Source: Streptomyces tuirus
Lineage (GTDB): Bacteria; Actinomycetota; Actinomycetes; Streptomycetales; Streptomycetaceae
Direction of reading: 5' to 3'
DNA length: 64,000 bases
Assembly (NCBI RefSeq): GCF_014701095.1
Contig: NZ_AP023439.1
Location: 2,096,001-2,160,000 of the forward strand
Shown: positions 11,084 to 19,391 of the stretch, one piece after another
Layout of the letters: each line of letters starts with the position of its first letter
How positions within the stretch are numbered: position 1 is the first letter of the stretch
Translations under genes and position numbers: made by a program
The notes under the pieces: model-generated
Seen by the model: the letters and a program-made list of their open reading frames with translations, nothing else
Database searches by the model: none
Told to the model about the DNA's origin: nothing

Positions 11084-12445
11084 TTGACCATCACGGAGTC
11101 GCGCAAAGCCTCCCGGACCAGACGGATCGCGCTCGCCGCGAGGCGGCGCCCACGGGCACTGCTGTGGGTCGCGGCAGGCCTGGTCACTCTCGGCTTCCTC
11201 GTCGCGCTCCAGATCGCCGCACACCACTTCGGCACCCAGGGGCCGATCACCGCGCAGGCCCGCGAGGTGATCCACGCCCCCAAGTCCGGGTTCCTGCTCT
11301 ACGCCGGCCTGGCGCTGACGATGGTGGTGCTCACCTGGCGGCAGCGGCTCATCGCGCTCGGCGCCGCGATGGGCATCGACCTCGTCTTCCTGCTGGTGCG
11401 GTGGCTGACCGGCACCTACCCCGACGAAGGCCATCCGTTCGGCAACGGCGCGCTGTGGGTGGTCCTGGGCCTCGCGGTCATCGCCCTCACCCGGCGCACC
11501 GGCCCGGAACGGGTCCTGATGCTGAAGGGCGTGGGGCTGGGCCTGCTGCTGGTGACCGGCCGCAAGACCGGTGACACCTGGCTGCTGATCACGTCGAAGA
11601 CCCGCCCCCTCGTCCTCGACCCCTACGTCGCCATGGCCGACCACGCGCTGGGCAACCCGTCATGGCTGGCGGGCCGGCTCCTGCGGGCGAGCGGCCCGGT
11701 CGGCGAGCACACCCTCGACTACGTCTACGCCCAGCTCGCCGTGGCCGCGGTCTGCGTGGCGCTGTACCAACTGCGCAACGTGGCGACCGAGCAGCGCTTC
11801 CCGCGCCACCACCTGGTCCGCACGTTCCTGCTGATCGGCCTGCTCGGACCGGCCTTCTACATGATCTACCCCGTGGTCGGGCCGATGTTCGCCTACGGCC
11901 CCGAGGGCGGGCAGTGGGCGGCGGCCGACCTGTGGCCCGACACCCTGCCGCCGGTGATCACCCCGTACGCGATGCCGTTCGACGAGATCACCCCGCGCAA
12001 CTGCATGCCCAGCCTGCACACGGCCTGGGCGACCACGATCTTCATCCACTCCCGCAAGGGGCCGCGCGCCCTGCGGTACGCCGGCACGTTCTGGCTGGTC
12101 GCCACCCTCGCCGCCACACTGGGATTCGGCTGGCACTACGGCGTGGACCTCATCGCCGGCGTGGTGTTCGCGTACACGGTCGAGGCGGGACTGCGCACGT
12201 ACGACCGGGGCTGGGACCGGGCGGGGCTCCGGCTGATCGGCTACGGGACGGTCGTCTTCGCCGTGCTGCTGGCGTCCTACCGCTTCGTGCCGCTGGAGAT
12301 GGCCGCGTACCCGTGGATATCCGGCCCCCTCCTGCTGCTGGCGATGGCCTCCGTGGTCCACGCATACCGGCGGACCACCAGACGGTGGGATGTGGCGCCC
12401 GTACCCGCCCCGCGCGCCGAGCCGCAGCCAGAACCGGCGGTCTGA
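11084..12445 (+). CDS. PAP2-family membrane phosphatase/phosphotransferase
   Basis: 453 aa from TTG 11084; the start is the weakest part of the call because the ribosome site is poor, and the frame is open far upstream. After an Arg-rich N-terminus come about ten hydrophobic helices. The first cluster carries RKTGDTWLLITSKTRP. The C-terminal half carries PSLHTAWATT and FGWHYGVDLIAGVVFAY, the conserved His motifs of the PAP2_3 (inositol-phosphorylceramide-synthase-like) branch. Members hydrolyse or transfer lipid-linked phosphate groups at the outer membrane face. It is co-directional with the DedA gene upstream. Confidence 0.78.
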   Translation: MTITESRKASRTRRIALAARRRPRALLWVAAGLVTLGFLVALQIAAHHFGTQGPITAQAREVIHAPKSGFLLYAGLALTMVVLTWRQRLIALGAAMGIDLVFLLVRWLTGTYPDEGHPFGNGALWVVLGLAVIALTRRTGPERVLMLKGVGLGLLLVTGRKTGDTWLLITSKTRPLVLDPYVAMADHALGNPSWLAGRLLRASGPVGEHTLDYVYAQLAVAAVCVALYQLRNVATEQRFPRHHLVRTFLLIGLLGPAFYMIYPVVGPMFAYGPEGGQWAAADLWPDTLPPVITPYAMPFDEITPRNCMPSLHTAWATTIFIHSRKGPRALRYAGTFWLVATLAATLGFGWHYGVDLIAGVVFAYTVEAGLRTYDRGWDRAGLRLIGYGTVVFAVLLASYRFVPLEMAAYPWISGPLLLLAMASVVHAYRRTTRRWDVAPVPAPRAEPQPEPAV

Positions 12446-12482
12446 GGCCCCGCGGGGCCGGTGCTCGGGGAGCGTGCGCCCC

Positions 12483-12716
12483 CTAGCTCGCCTTCCGCGC
12501 GGCCCCGGCCCCCCGGACCTCCAGTCCGTCCAGCAACTCGGCCGTGGCCTGTGTGATGGCCTCCACGGCGCGGTCGAACACCTCCTGGTTGTGAGCGGCG
12601 GGGGCGCGGAAGCCCGACACCTTCCGCACGTACTGCAGGGCTGCTGCGCGCACGTCCGCCTCGGTGGCCTCTTCGGGCATCGCGGGCGGACGCAGCGTCT
12701 TGATACTCCGGCACAT
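12483..12716 (-). CDS. DUF2277 family small protein
   Basis: 77 aa from ATG 12716. The opening MCRSIKTLRPP followed by a short helical domain (EEATEADVRAAALQYVRKVS) and AAHNQEVFDRAVEAI is the signature of the DUF2277 family, small actinobacterial and plant proteins without known function. The Cys at position 2 and the basic stretch are conserved features of the family as I know it. It is convergent with the PAP2 gene (37-bp gap) and divergent from the reductase gene at 12820. Confidence 0.85.
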   Translation of the reverse strand: MCRSIKTLRPPAMPEEATEADVRAAALQYVRKVSGFRAPAAHNQEVFDRAVEAITQATAELLDGLEVRGAGAARKAS

Positions 12717-12819
12717 GCCCCCAGTCTCACCCGTCCGGCCCCCGTACGACAGAGATGCCTGCCATGATCGCTCCGAGGCGGCCACCATTTCCGGGGCCGA
12801 CCGACGAGAGGAACTCCTC

Positions 12820-13716
12820 GTGGCGAACGAACTCAGCGTGGCCGTGCTGGGCCCCGGCGGCGTGGGCGGCCTGCTCGCCGCCCTGCTCTCCCGCACCGGC
12901 CACCGCGTGATCTGCCTGTCCGGCGAGAAGACCGCCGAGACCCTGCGCAGCGACGGCATCCGGGTCAGCAGCGCGCGCTTCGGCGACTTCACGGCCCGGG
13001 TCGAGGCCGACACCGAGCTGCGGGAGCCGGTCGACGCGTGCCTGGTCACCGTGAAGCACACCGCTCTTGACGCCGCCCTGGCGCGGGTTCCCGCCCCGGT
13101 GCTGTCCGACGGGCTCGTGGTGCCGTTCCTGAACGGCGTCGAGCATCCGGCGGCCCTGCGCGCCCGCTACCGGTCCGACCGGGTCGCCCCCGCCGTGATC
13201 CGCGTGGAGTCCACCCGGGTCGCGCCGGGCGTCGTCGAACACGCCAGCCCCTTCACGGAGATCGACCTGACCGGCACGGAGGTGCCCCGGGCCCGTCTCG
13301 ACGCCCTCGCCGGCGCCTTCGCCGCGGCCGGCCCGGCCACCCACGTCCTGGAGGACGAGACGGCGGCCCTGTGGGCGAAGATGTCGTTCCTGGCGCCGTT
13401 CGCGCTGCTGACCACGCGCTACGGCCTCCCCCTCGGCGACGTCCGCACCCGCCACCGCGACGAGCTGACCGCCCTGGTGGAGGAGACGGCCGCGGTCAGC
13501 CGCGCCTGCGGCGGCCCGGCCGATCCGGCCCAGGCCCTCGCCCGCTACGACGCCTTCCCGCCGTCGGCGAAGTCCTCGATGCAGCGCGACGCCGAGGCCG
13601 GCCGGCCCCTCGAACTCGACGCCATCGGCGGCGCGTTGCTCCGCGCGGCCGAACGGCACGGGATCCCGGCTCCGGTGACGGCCCGGGTGGTGGACGAGGT
13701 ACACCCGTTCGCCTGA
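12820..13716 (+). CDS. Ketopantoate reductase-like (ApbA/PanE family) oxidoreductase
   Basis: 298 aa. GTG 12820 is preceded by GAGAGGAAC; longer readings overlap the divergent DUF2277 promoter. The N-terminal NADP-binding motif is VAVLGPGGVGGLLAALL, followed by the family's CLVTVKHTALD and PFLNGVEH (conserved Lys and Asn of the active site). The C-terminal ApbA_C helical domain contains KMSFLAPFALLTTRYG and SSMQRDAEAGRPLELDAIGG with the conserved Glu/Asp. The best-known member reduces 2-dehydropantoate to pantoate for coenzyme A; several streptomycete paralogues exist, so panE is not assigned. It is followed closely by a leaderless hypothetical gene. Confidence 0.85.
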   Translation: MANELSVAVLGPGGVGGLLAALLSRTGHRVICLSGEKTAETLRSDGIRVSSARFGDFTARVEADTELREPVDACLVTVKHTALDAALARVPAPVLSDGLVVPFLNGVEHPAALRARYRSDRVAPAVIRVESTRVAPGVVEHASPFTEIDLTGTEVPRARLDALAGAFAAAGPATHVLEDETAALWAKMSFLAPFALLTTRYGLPLGDVRTRHRDELTALVEETAAVSRACGGPADPAQALARYDAFPPSAKSSMQRDAEAGRPLELDAIGGALLRAAERHGIPAPVTARVVDEVHPFA

Positions 13717-13767
13717 ACCACAGGAAGGAACTCGCCTGCCAAATTCGAACAGGCGTATCATTGAGGC

Positions 13768-14130
13768 GTGGCTACGACCTATGACTTTCCGAGTGACCTC
13801 CTGGCCGGCCAGGAGGAACTCCATCAGGTCCGGGCCGAGCTGTCGGCCCTGCTCAAGCGGCTGCCCTGGTCGGTGGAGCCACTGGACGGCTTCAGCGACG
13901 ACAACGGCTGGCGCAAGGTGGAACGCCCGGCCTCCCCGGGCTGGACCGCCGACGAACAGGCCGAGGTGGAGAAGCTCCGGCAGCGGGAGCACGAGCTCGC
14001 GGTGTTCGTGAGCACGCACCGCTACTGGTCCGAACTCACCGGCTCCGACCGGGTGGCGGCCCGCTCGTCACTGAAGCACACGCGGCACACACCCGGGGTT
14101 CCCCCGGAGGAGACCGACGGAACGACGTGA
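13768..14130 (+). CDS. Conserved hypothetical protein, leaderless start
   Basis: 120 aa, soluble, no recognised domain. GTG 13768 has no ribosome site, but TATCAT at 13756-13761 ends six bases before it, matching a -10 hexamer for a leaderless transcript. A predicted coiled stretch (QEELHQVRAELSALLKRL) begins the protein, and WTADEQAEVEKLRQREHELAVF forms a second helix; WPWSVEP-like aromatic content is modest. The C-terminal 25 residues look disordered. It is followed by a hairpin terminator shared with the tRNA gene on the other strand. I do not recognise the family's function. Confidence 0.75.
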   Translation: MATTYDFPSDLLAGQEELHQVRAELSALLKRLPWSVEPLDGFSDDNGWRKVERPASPGWTADEQAEVEKLRQREHELAVFVSTHRYWSELTGSDRVAARSSLKHTRHTPGVPPEETDGTT

Positions 14131-14155
14131 CGCCCGGCGGGCGGCCACTCACAGA

Positions 14156-14188
14156 AGAGGCCCCCTGGGAAGATCCCAGGGGGCCTCT
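14156..14188. terminator. Bidirectional hairpin terminator
   Basis: A perfect 15-bp stem (AGAGGCCCCCTGGGA at 14156-14170 with its complement at 14174-14188) and a 3-nt loop sits between the convergent hypothetical gene and tRNA-Val. It can terminate both. Confidence 0.85.
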
Positions 14189-14204
14189 GAACTGCTAGTC
14201 GCTG

Positions 14205-14279
<75 letters not shown>

Positions 14280-14491
14280 GGCTCCCGGGCCTCGCGCCCA
14301 GGTCGAGTCGACAGCCTACATGGCCCGGGGCACGGTCCCGCAAACCCGTTTCGCGGGGCCGTGGCGGGTCCCGCGCCTGGGGCTAACCCCACCTCACATC
14401 CGGGAGTGGCCCGGATCCCCCGGCGGGCCCGCGATCCATACGGTCGTAGAGCGCCCCAGAGCGCCCGTCGTCCGTCCAGGGGGAGATCGTC

Positions 14492-15265
14492 ATGGCCACA
14501 CGCACCGCCGCCGTCCGCACCGTCGCCCTCGCCGGTGCCGTCGTGGTGCTCGTCGCCGGGCTCAGTGCCTGCGGGGCGTCCGCCGGGGACGACAAGGACC
14601 CCGAGCACCGCTCCTTCGGCCTCCAGGGCCGCACCCTCACCGTCGACTCCGACGACTCCGCCCTGGAGATCGTCGCCGCCGACGAGCATCCGGCGGGCAG
14701 GATCCAGGTCACCCGCTGGTTCAAGGGGTCGGTCGTCGTCGGCGATGAGCCCGAGGTCACCTGGGACATGCGGGGCGACCGTCTGAAGCTGCGCCTGAAG
14801 TGCTCCGGGATCGTCGCCGACTGCTCGGCCAGGCACCGCATCGAGGTGCCCCGCGGCGTCACCGTGAAGGTCGAGGACGGGGACGGCAGCGTCCGTGCCC
14901 GGGGCTTCCGGGACTCCCTCAGCATCCGCACGGGCGACGGCTCCGTCCGCGTCACCGACACCACCGGCCCCCTGGAGCTGCGCACCGGCGACGGCTCCAT
15001 CCGGGCGGACGTCTCCTCCCGCGACGTCCGCACCCACACCGGCGACGGCTCCGTCCGTCTCCAACTCGGCGTCGTACCGGACCGCGTCGAGTCCCGCAGC
15101 GGCGACGGCTCGGTGACCATCGCGGTACCCCGGGCCGCCTACCGCGTGACCACCGAGACCGGCGACGGCGGCGTCGACGTGTCCGTGCCCCGCGACGAGG
15201 GCAGCCCCCATGTGGTGTCCGCCCACACCGGCGACGGCAAAGTGACGGTCCGAACAGCGAACTGA
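14492..15265 (+). CDS. DUF4097-type beta-repeat lipoprotein
   Basis: 257 aa from ATG 14492 with AGGGGGAG upstream. Residues 1-27 are a lipoprotein signal ending in LSAC, so Cys27 should be lipidated and the protein anchored on the outer membrane face. From residue ~130 it holds a run of short beta-strand repeats built on TGDGSV/SGDGSV/TGDGGV, the pattern of the adhesin-like DUF4097/DUF4098 beta-solenoid. Two Cys (KCSGIVADC) may form a disulfide. The role of this fold is not established; it often occurs near anti-sigma or envelope-stress genes, none of which is seen here. The next gene begins 75 bp downstream on the same strand. Confidence 0.85.
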   Translation: MATRTAAVRTVALAGAVVVLVAGLSACGASAGDDKDPEHRSFGLQGRTLTVDSDDSALEIVAADEHPAGRIQVTRWFKGSVVVGDEPEVTWDMRGDRLKLRLKCSGIVADCSARHRIEVPRGVTVKVEDGDGSVRARGFRDSLSIRTGDGSVRVTDTTGPLELRTGDGSIRADVSSRDVRTHTGDGSVRLQLGVVPDRVESRSGDGSVTIAVPRAAYRVTTETGDGGVDVSVPRDEGSPHVVSAHTGDGKVTVRTAN

Positions 15266-15339
15266 CCGGCCCGTGTGTTCGTCCTCAACCGGTGGGAGAA
15301 TGACACCGGGCAGGGCGGACCACAGCACGGGAGAGGGAT

Positions 15340-16758
15340 GTGACGGCGACACCAGGACAGCCGGACTCGCCGTCGGTGCCGCGCGCACACCGTGCGCGCC
15401 GCCGCATCCCCAGCGTCACCGGCCCACTCCGCGCCCCCGGCCCGCTCCGCGACACGCTCACCCTGGTCGGACTGCCGCTGCTGGCCGCGCTGGCCCTGCC
15501 CGCCGCCTTCGCCGGCGGGGGCACCCGGCGCTGGTTCGGCGGCCGGGCCGAGAACCAGCGGGCCGAGGCCCAGGCCGCCAAGGACGCCGCCGCCGCGGCC
15601 TTCTACGAGCTGGACACCGCCCAGCGCGACCTGCGCATCTCGATCGAGACGATCACCGCCGTCGACGACTCCCCCGCCGCCCGGCGCGCCGTCGCCGACT
15701 TCGACGCCCTCGGCCGGCGGATCGACGAGGCCAGTCACCGGTACATCGACGCCGTCGACGCCCACGACCTCGACCGTGACGACCTGGAGGCGTCCGCCGC
15801 TTCCCGCGCCCGCGGCGAGCTGACCGCCGCCAAGGAGGAACTCGGCCGGGTCAAGCAGGAGCTCGACCGGTTCACCGACGGCCTCGGCCCCCTCCTCGGC
15901 AAGGCCGAGACACAGCTGGCCCGCCTGGCCCCCGCCGTCGAGCGCGCCCGCCAGGCCCTGCTCGCCGCCTCGAACGCCCTCGACTCCGTCCGGGCGTCCG
16001 GCCTCACGGCGGACGACCTCGCCGCCCGGCTCGCCGCCCTCTCCCCGGAGCTCACGAAGCTGAACCAGGGCGCCGGACAGCACGGCGTCCCGCAGACCCT
16101 GGAGCGGGCCGAGCGGGTCACCCGCGAGGCGGAGGCGGTCCGCGTGGAGGCCGAGCGGCTGCCGGACCGCGCCGCCGAGATCGACCACCGTCTCGTCTCC
16201 CTGCGCACTCGCGCCCAGGCCCTCACCACCCGCTCCGAACAGGTCGAACCGACCCTGAGCGAACTGCGCCGCCGCTTCACCGCGGCCTGCTGGCAGGACC
16301 TCCAGCACGTCCCCGACGCCGCCGCCGAGAACGTCCGCCAGGCCGAGGCGAAACTGGCCGAGGCCCACACCGCCCGCGTCGCCCAGCGCTGGGCCGACGC
16401 CACGGCGCTGCTGTCGACCGTACGGGCCCTGCTGAACAGCACCGACGAGGCCGTATCGGCCGCCGGGGACCGTCTGCAGCGGCTGAACGCGGTGCAGAAG
16501 GACCCCCAGCAGGAGATCGACCGCACCCGCTTCGCCATCCGCGACGCCCAGCGTCTGGCCATGGCCGGCCGCAACACCCCCGACCCCCGCCACGCCCGCC
16601 CCCTGGACGACGCCGTGGCCCGCCTGGACCGTGCCGTCGCCACCCTGGAGGGCCGCCACCCCGACTACTGGCACTTCCTCATGGAGACGGAAGCGGTCCG
16701 CCGGGCCGTGGCCCACGTGGTCTCCGGGATCCGCGAGGAGCGAGGGGCCGGACACTGA
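15340..16758 (+). CDS. Membrane-anchored coiled-coil protein of unknown function
   Basis: 472 aa. GTG 15340 is preceded by GAGAGGGA. The N-terminal ~40 residues are basic and cytoplasmic in character; one helix at about 45-62 (TLVGLPLLAALALPAAFAG) is the only hydrophobic segment. The remaining ~400 residues are Ala/Glu/Arg-rich heptad-like helix, for example around EELGRVKQELDRF and RAERVTREAEAVRVEAERL. No catalytic motif is visible. A structural or scaffolding role at the membrane is plausible, but this is inference from composition. It lies in the same direction as the DUF4097 lipoprotein gene and converges on the amidase gene with only 19 bp between stops. Confidence 0.8.
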   Translation: MTATPGQPDSPSVPRAHRARRRIPSVTGPLRAPGPLRDTLTLVGLPLLAALALPAAFAGGGTRRWFGGRAENQRAEAQAAKDAAAAAFYELDTAQRDLRISIETITAVDDSPAARRAVADFDALGRRIDEASHRYIDAVDAHDLDRDDLEASAASRARGELTAAKEELGRVKQELDRFTDGLGPLLGKAETQLARLAPAVERARQALLAASNALDSVRASGLTADDLAARLAALSPELTKLNQGAGQHGVPQTLERAERVTREAEAVRVEAERLPDRAAEIDHRLVSLRTRAQALTTRSEQVEPTLSELRRRFTAACWQDLQHVPDAAAENVRQAEAKLAEAHTARVAQRWADATALLSTVRALLNSTDEAVSAAGDRLQRLNAVQKDPQQEIDRTRFAIRDAQRLAMAGRNTPDPRHARPLDDAVARLDRAVATLEGRHPDYWHFLMETEAVRRAVAHVVSGIREERGAGH

Positions 16759-16777
16759 GCCCGGCCCCGGCCCGTTC

Positions 16778-17950
16778 TCAGGTGCGGTAGGCGTAGTAGT
16801 ACGCGTTGGGGTACGACGCGACGAGGCTCGCCACCGACCTGCGGAGAGTGTTGTTGGAGTGGTAGGTCACGTACGGCACACCGCCGCTCTTGTACGTGAC
16901 GATCATCGTGTGGTCCTTGGACCCGTCCCGGTCGAAGTCGATCTGGAGGACGTCGCCGACCTCGAGCTGGAAGACGTTGGCGAGCGGCGTGGTCCGCTTG
17001 GAGTTCTGGGCGAACCAGGACCACTCGTTGACGCCGATGAAGGAGTCGGACTGGATGTCGGCGTTGCCGAACCACTTGGTGTAGTCGTACACGTAGCCGG
17101 GGGCGTGCTTCCAGCCGCCCGCCTTCAGGGACTGGCTGACGAAGTTGGTGCAGTCGCCGCCGGCGCCGTGTCCGCCGAAGTCCGGGTAGTCCTTGTTGTA
17201 GACGTTCCAGTACTTCTCGGCGTAGGCCGCCATGGCCTTGTAGTCGTACGTCGTGCCGGTCTTCGGGGCGGCCGCCGGGTTACGGGTGGTCGCCGCGCGC
17301 GGGGCGTTCGGCGTGGTGTTGTCGGCGGCGGTGGTCACCTTGACGGGGGCCGGCTTGGAGAGCGTGTTCACCGCGAGACCGCCCTGGTCGGTGTCGCGGA
17401 TGCCGGTCAGCCGCCAGTCGCCCTGCCGGTCGGCCTTGAAGGTCAGCTCGTGCCGGGCCTGGAATCCGGTGGTCTTCGGCGCGTTGCCGCGGGCCCCGGC
17501 GTAGGTCAGGGTCGTGGTCTCGGTGACGTCCGCCTTGGCCGTACGGCCCGTCACCCGGGTGGCGTTCAGGGTGACGGTGGTGCTGGCCTTGCCGTACGTC
17601 TCGCCGGCCTTCGCCAGCCTCTCCTTGCGCTGCCCCAGTTCGGACAGGGTGGCGTCCTCGGTGCGGGCCGTACCGGAGGACAGGGCGACATCGCCGGAGA
17701 AGCCGTCGGTCAGCGGCTTGTCCGCGCCGGCCCGCCCGCCGTCGACCAGGGCGTTGGTGCGGTCGGTGAAGACCGCGTCCGCCAGCCGCTGGAAGGTGGC
17801 CTTGGTCCGCGCGTCCACCGTCGGGTCGTCGGTGACCGCGGCGCCCGCGCTCCAGTTGGGCAGCAGGGCGACTCCGGCGACGACCGAGGTCGCCGCGGCC
17901 CCGAGTATCGTGACGCGACGTCGCGTCACGCTCAATTTCCGTGATTTCAC
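16778..17950 (-). CDS. Secreted amidase-domain (Amidase_6) protein
   Basis: 390 aa from GTG 17950, which has GAGGGGAAAGACCA upstream; an in-frame start at 17977 is less likely. The N-terminus (RRRVTILGAAATSVVAG) is an export signal with a twin-Arg-like n-region and cleavage near SAGA. The middle is a beta-rich domain. The C-terminal ~150 residues form an Amidase_6/NlpC-P60-like fold: GDCTNFVSQSLKAGGW supplies the catalytic Cys, and KDHTMIV the His, with YHSNNT after it. Such proteins are putative cell-wall or spore-wall amidases. It is the third gene of a minus-strand group with a deacetylase and a PBP, so a shared peptidoglycan role is likely. Confidence 0.85.
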   Translation of the reverse strand: MKSRKLSVTRRRVTILGAAATSVVAGVALLPNWSAGAAVTDDPTVDARTKATFQRLADAVFTDRTNALVDGGRAGADKPLTDGFSGDVALSSGTARTEDATLSELGQRKERLAKAGETYGKASTTVTLNATRVTGRTAKADVTETTTLTYAGARGNAPKTTGFQARHELTFKADRQGDWRLTGIRDTDQGGLAVNTLSKPAPVKVTTAADNTTPNAPRAATTRNPAAAPKTGTTYDYKAMAAYAEKYWNVYNKDYPDFGGHGAGGDCTNFVSQSLKAGGWKHAPGYVYDYTKWFGNADIQSDSFIGVNEWSWFAQNSKRTTPLANVFQLEVGDVLQIDFDRDGSKDHTMIVTYKSGGVPYVTYHSNNTLRRSVASLVASYPNAYYYAYRT

Positions 17951-18057
17951 TGGTCTTTCCCCTCTTGCCCCGGCCAAAGGGTTGCCGGGGTAGGAGATCC
18001 TCGCATGGAATATACGACTGCTGTGAAGGGTGTTGCGTCAGTTACTTTCGGACCTGA

Positions 18058-19335
18058 TCACTTCACGACCGTGGACCAGTCGGGCGACTGCGCCGGGTCC
18101 AGACCGCGCAGCCGCTGGAGGGTCGCGGGCTTCTGCACGTCGAGCCAGTCGGCCAGTTCCCGGAAGGACACGCACTTGACATCCTTCTTCGTGCACATGT
18201 CCTTGACGACCCGGTCGACGGCCCGCATGTAGATGCCGCCGTTCCAGTCCTCGAAGTGGTTGCCGATGAACAGCGGGGCCCGGCTGCCGTAGTACACGCG
18301 GTTGAAGCCGGACATGTAGGAGGCGACGGTCTCCTGTTCCCATTCGGGGTATTTCGCCGGGTCGCCCTCGGTCTCGCCCTCTGACTGGTTGTAGAGGAAG
18401 TTGAAGTCCATCGAGAGGCCCTGGTACTTGCCGCCCTCGTACGGGAGCATCTGCAGCGGGAAGTCCCAGATGCCGTCCTTCTTGACCGGCCATATCTGGA
18501 AGTCGCCCGCGGAGCTGGCGTCATAGCGCCACTTGTAGTCCTTCGCGGCCTTCAGCAGGTTCTTCTGGCCCTCCAGGCAGGGTGCGCGGCCGCCGGTGAC
18601 CTCCTTCCTGATGTCGAACGGCAGCGGGGCGACGTCCTGGAAGCCGGTGTTGGTCTTCCACTTCTCGGTGAACGCGTAGAACTGGTCGATCTCGCTCTTC
18701 CACTCCGCGACGCTCCAGTCGCCGCCGCCCTTCTCGCCGCAGAAGTGGCCGTTGAAGTGGGTGCCGATCTCGTTGCCGCCCTGCCACGCCTTGCCGAGTT
18801 GCTCCAGTGTGGTGCGTATGTGCTCGTCGGTGGCGAAGCTGATCGCCGCCGAGCCCTTGGCGTGCCGGGGCGGCGAGTAGAGGTCCTTCTTGCTCTTGGG
18901 CAGCAGGTAGATGCCGGTGAGGAAGAAGGTCATGTGGGCGTCGTACTGCGCGGCCAGCTCCTGGTAGTGCGAGAAGAGCGCGTCGTCGCCCTGCAGCGCG
19001 CCGTCCCAGGAGAAGACCACGAACTGGGGCGGCTTCTCCCCCGGCTTGAGCGGCACCGGCTTCAACTGCCCCTTCTGCGGGCCGGTGTAGGAGGTGGAGC
19101 CGTCCCCCAGGACCTTCGTCCTGCCGTCCCACCGCGGCTCCTGGGGCCGCTTCGGGGAGGTTTCCTTGCGGGCTCCGGAGGAGGCGGTCGGGGTGGTGGT
19201 GTCCGGGCCGGTCAGGGCCATATAGCCCCCGACCAGGGACGCTACGACGAGGAGCGCCGCGAGAGTCAGGATCCCCGGGGGTGCGGTGCGGCGGGGTGCG
19301 CGGGGTCGGCGGCGGCGGCCGGAGGGTTGATTCAT
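18058..19335 (-). CDS. Membrane-anchored polysaccharide deacetylase-like protein
   Basis: 425 aa from ATG 19335. A very basic N-terminus (GRRRRPRAPRR) precedes one membrane helix (ILTLAALLVVASLVGGYMAL), leaving the rest outside. The extracytoplasmic domain resembles the NodB fold: VVFSWDG at the place of the usual TFDDG, AHMTFFLTGIYLL, and IGTHFNGH carrying the HxxxH metal ligands. The substitution of the second Asp in the first motif by Trp-Asp-Gly spacing makes activity uncertain, although metal ligands remain. Proteins of this kind act on peptidoglycan or other wall glycans. Only 56 bp separate it from the upstream PBP gene on the same strand. Confidence 0.82.
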   Translation of the reverse strand: MNQPSGRRRRPRAPRRTAPPGILTLAALLVVASLVGGYMALTGPDTTTPTASSGARKETSPKRPQEPRWDGRTKVLGDGSTSYTGPQKGQLKPVPLKPGEKPPQFVVFSWDGALQGDDALFSHYQELAAQYDAHMTFFLTGIYLLPKSKKDLYSPPRHAKGSAAISFATDEHIRTTLEQLGKAWQGGNEIGTHFNGHFCGEKGGGDWSVAEWKSEIDQFYAFTEKWKTNTGFQDVAPLPFDIRKEVTGGRAPCLEGQKNLLKAAKDYKWRYDASSAGDFQIWPVKKDGIWDFPLQMLPYEGGKYQGLSMDFNFLYNQSEGETEGDPAKYPEWEQETVASYMSGFNRVYYGSRAPLFIGNHFEDWNGGIYMRAVDRVVKDMCTKKDVKCVSFRELADWLDVQKPATLQRLRGLDPAQSPDWSTVVK

Positions 19336-19391
19336 GCGCGGCTCATTCTGCGAGGGGAGAGTGGGGGGCTGTGCGGTATCGGGCCCGGGGG

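Noticed and set aside
13741..13768. LexA/SOS box before the leaderless hypothetical gene
   Set aside because: Only one half-site (TCGAAC) is present; the other half does not match.
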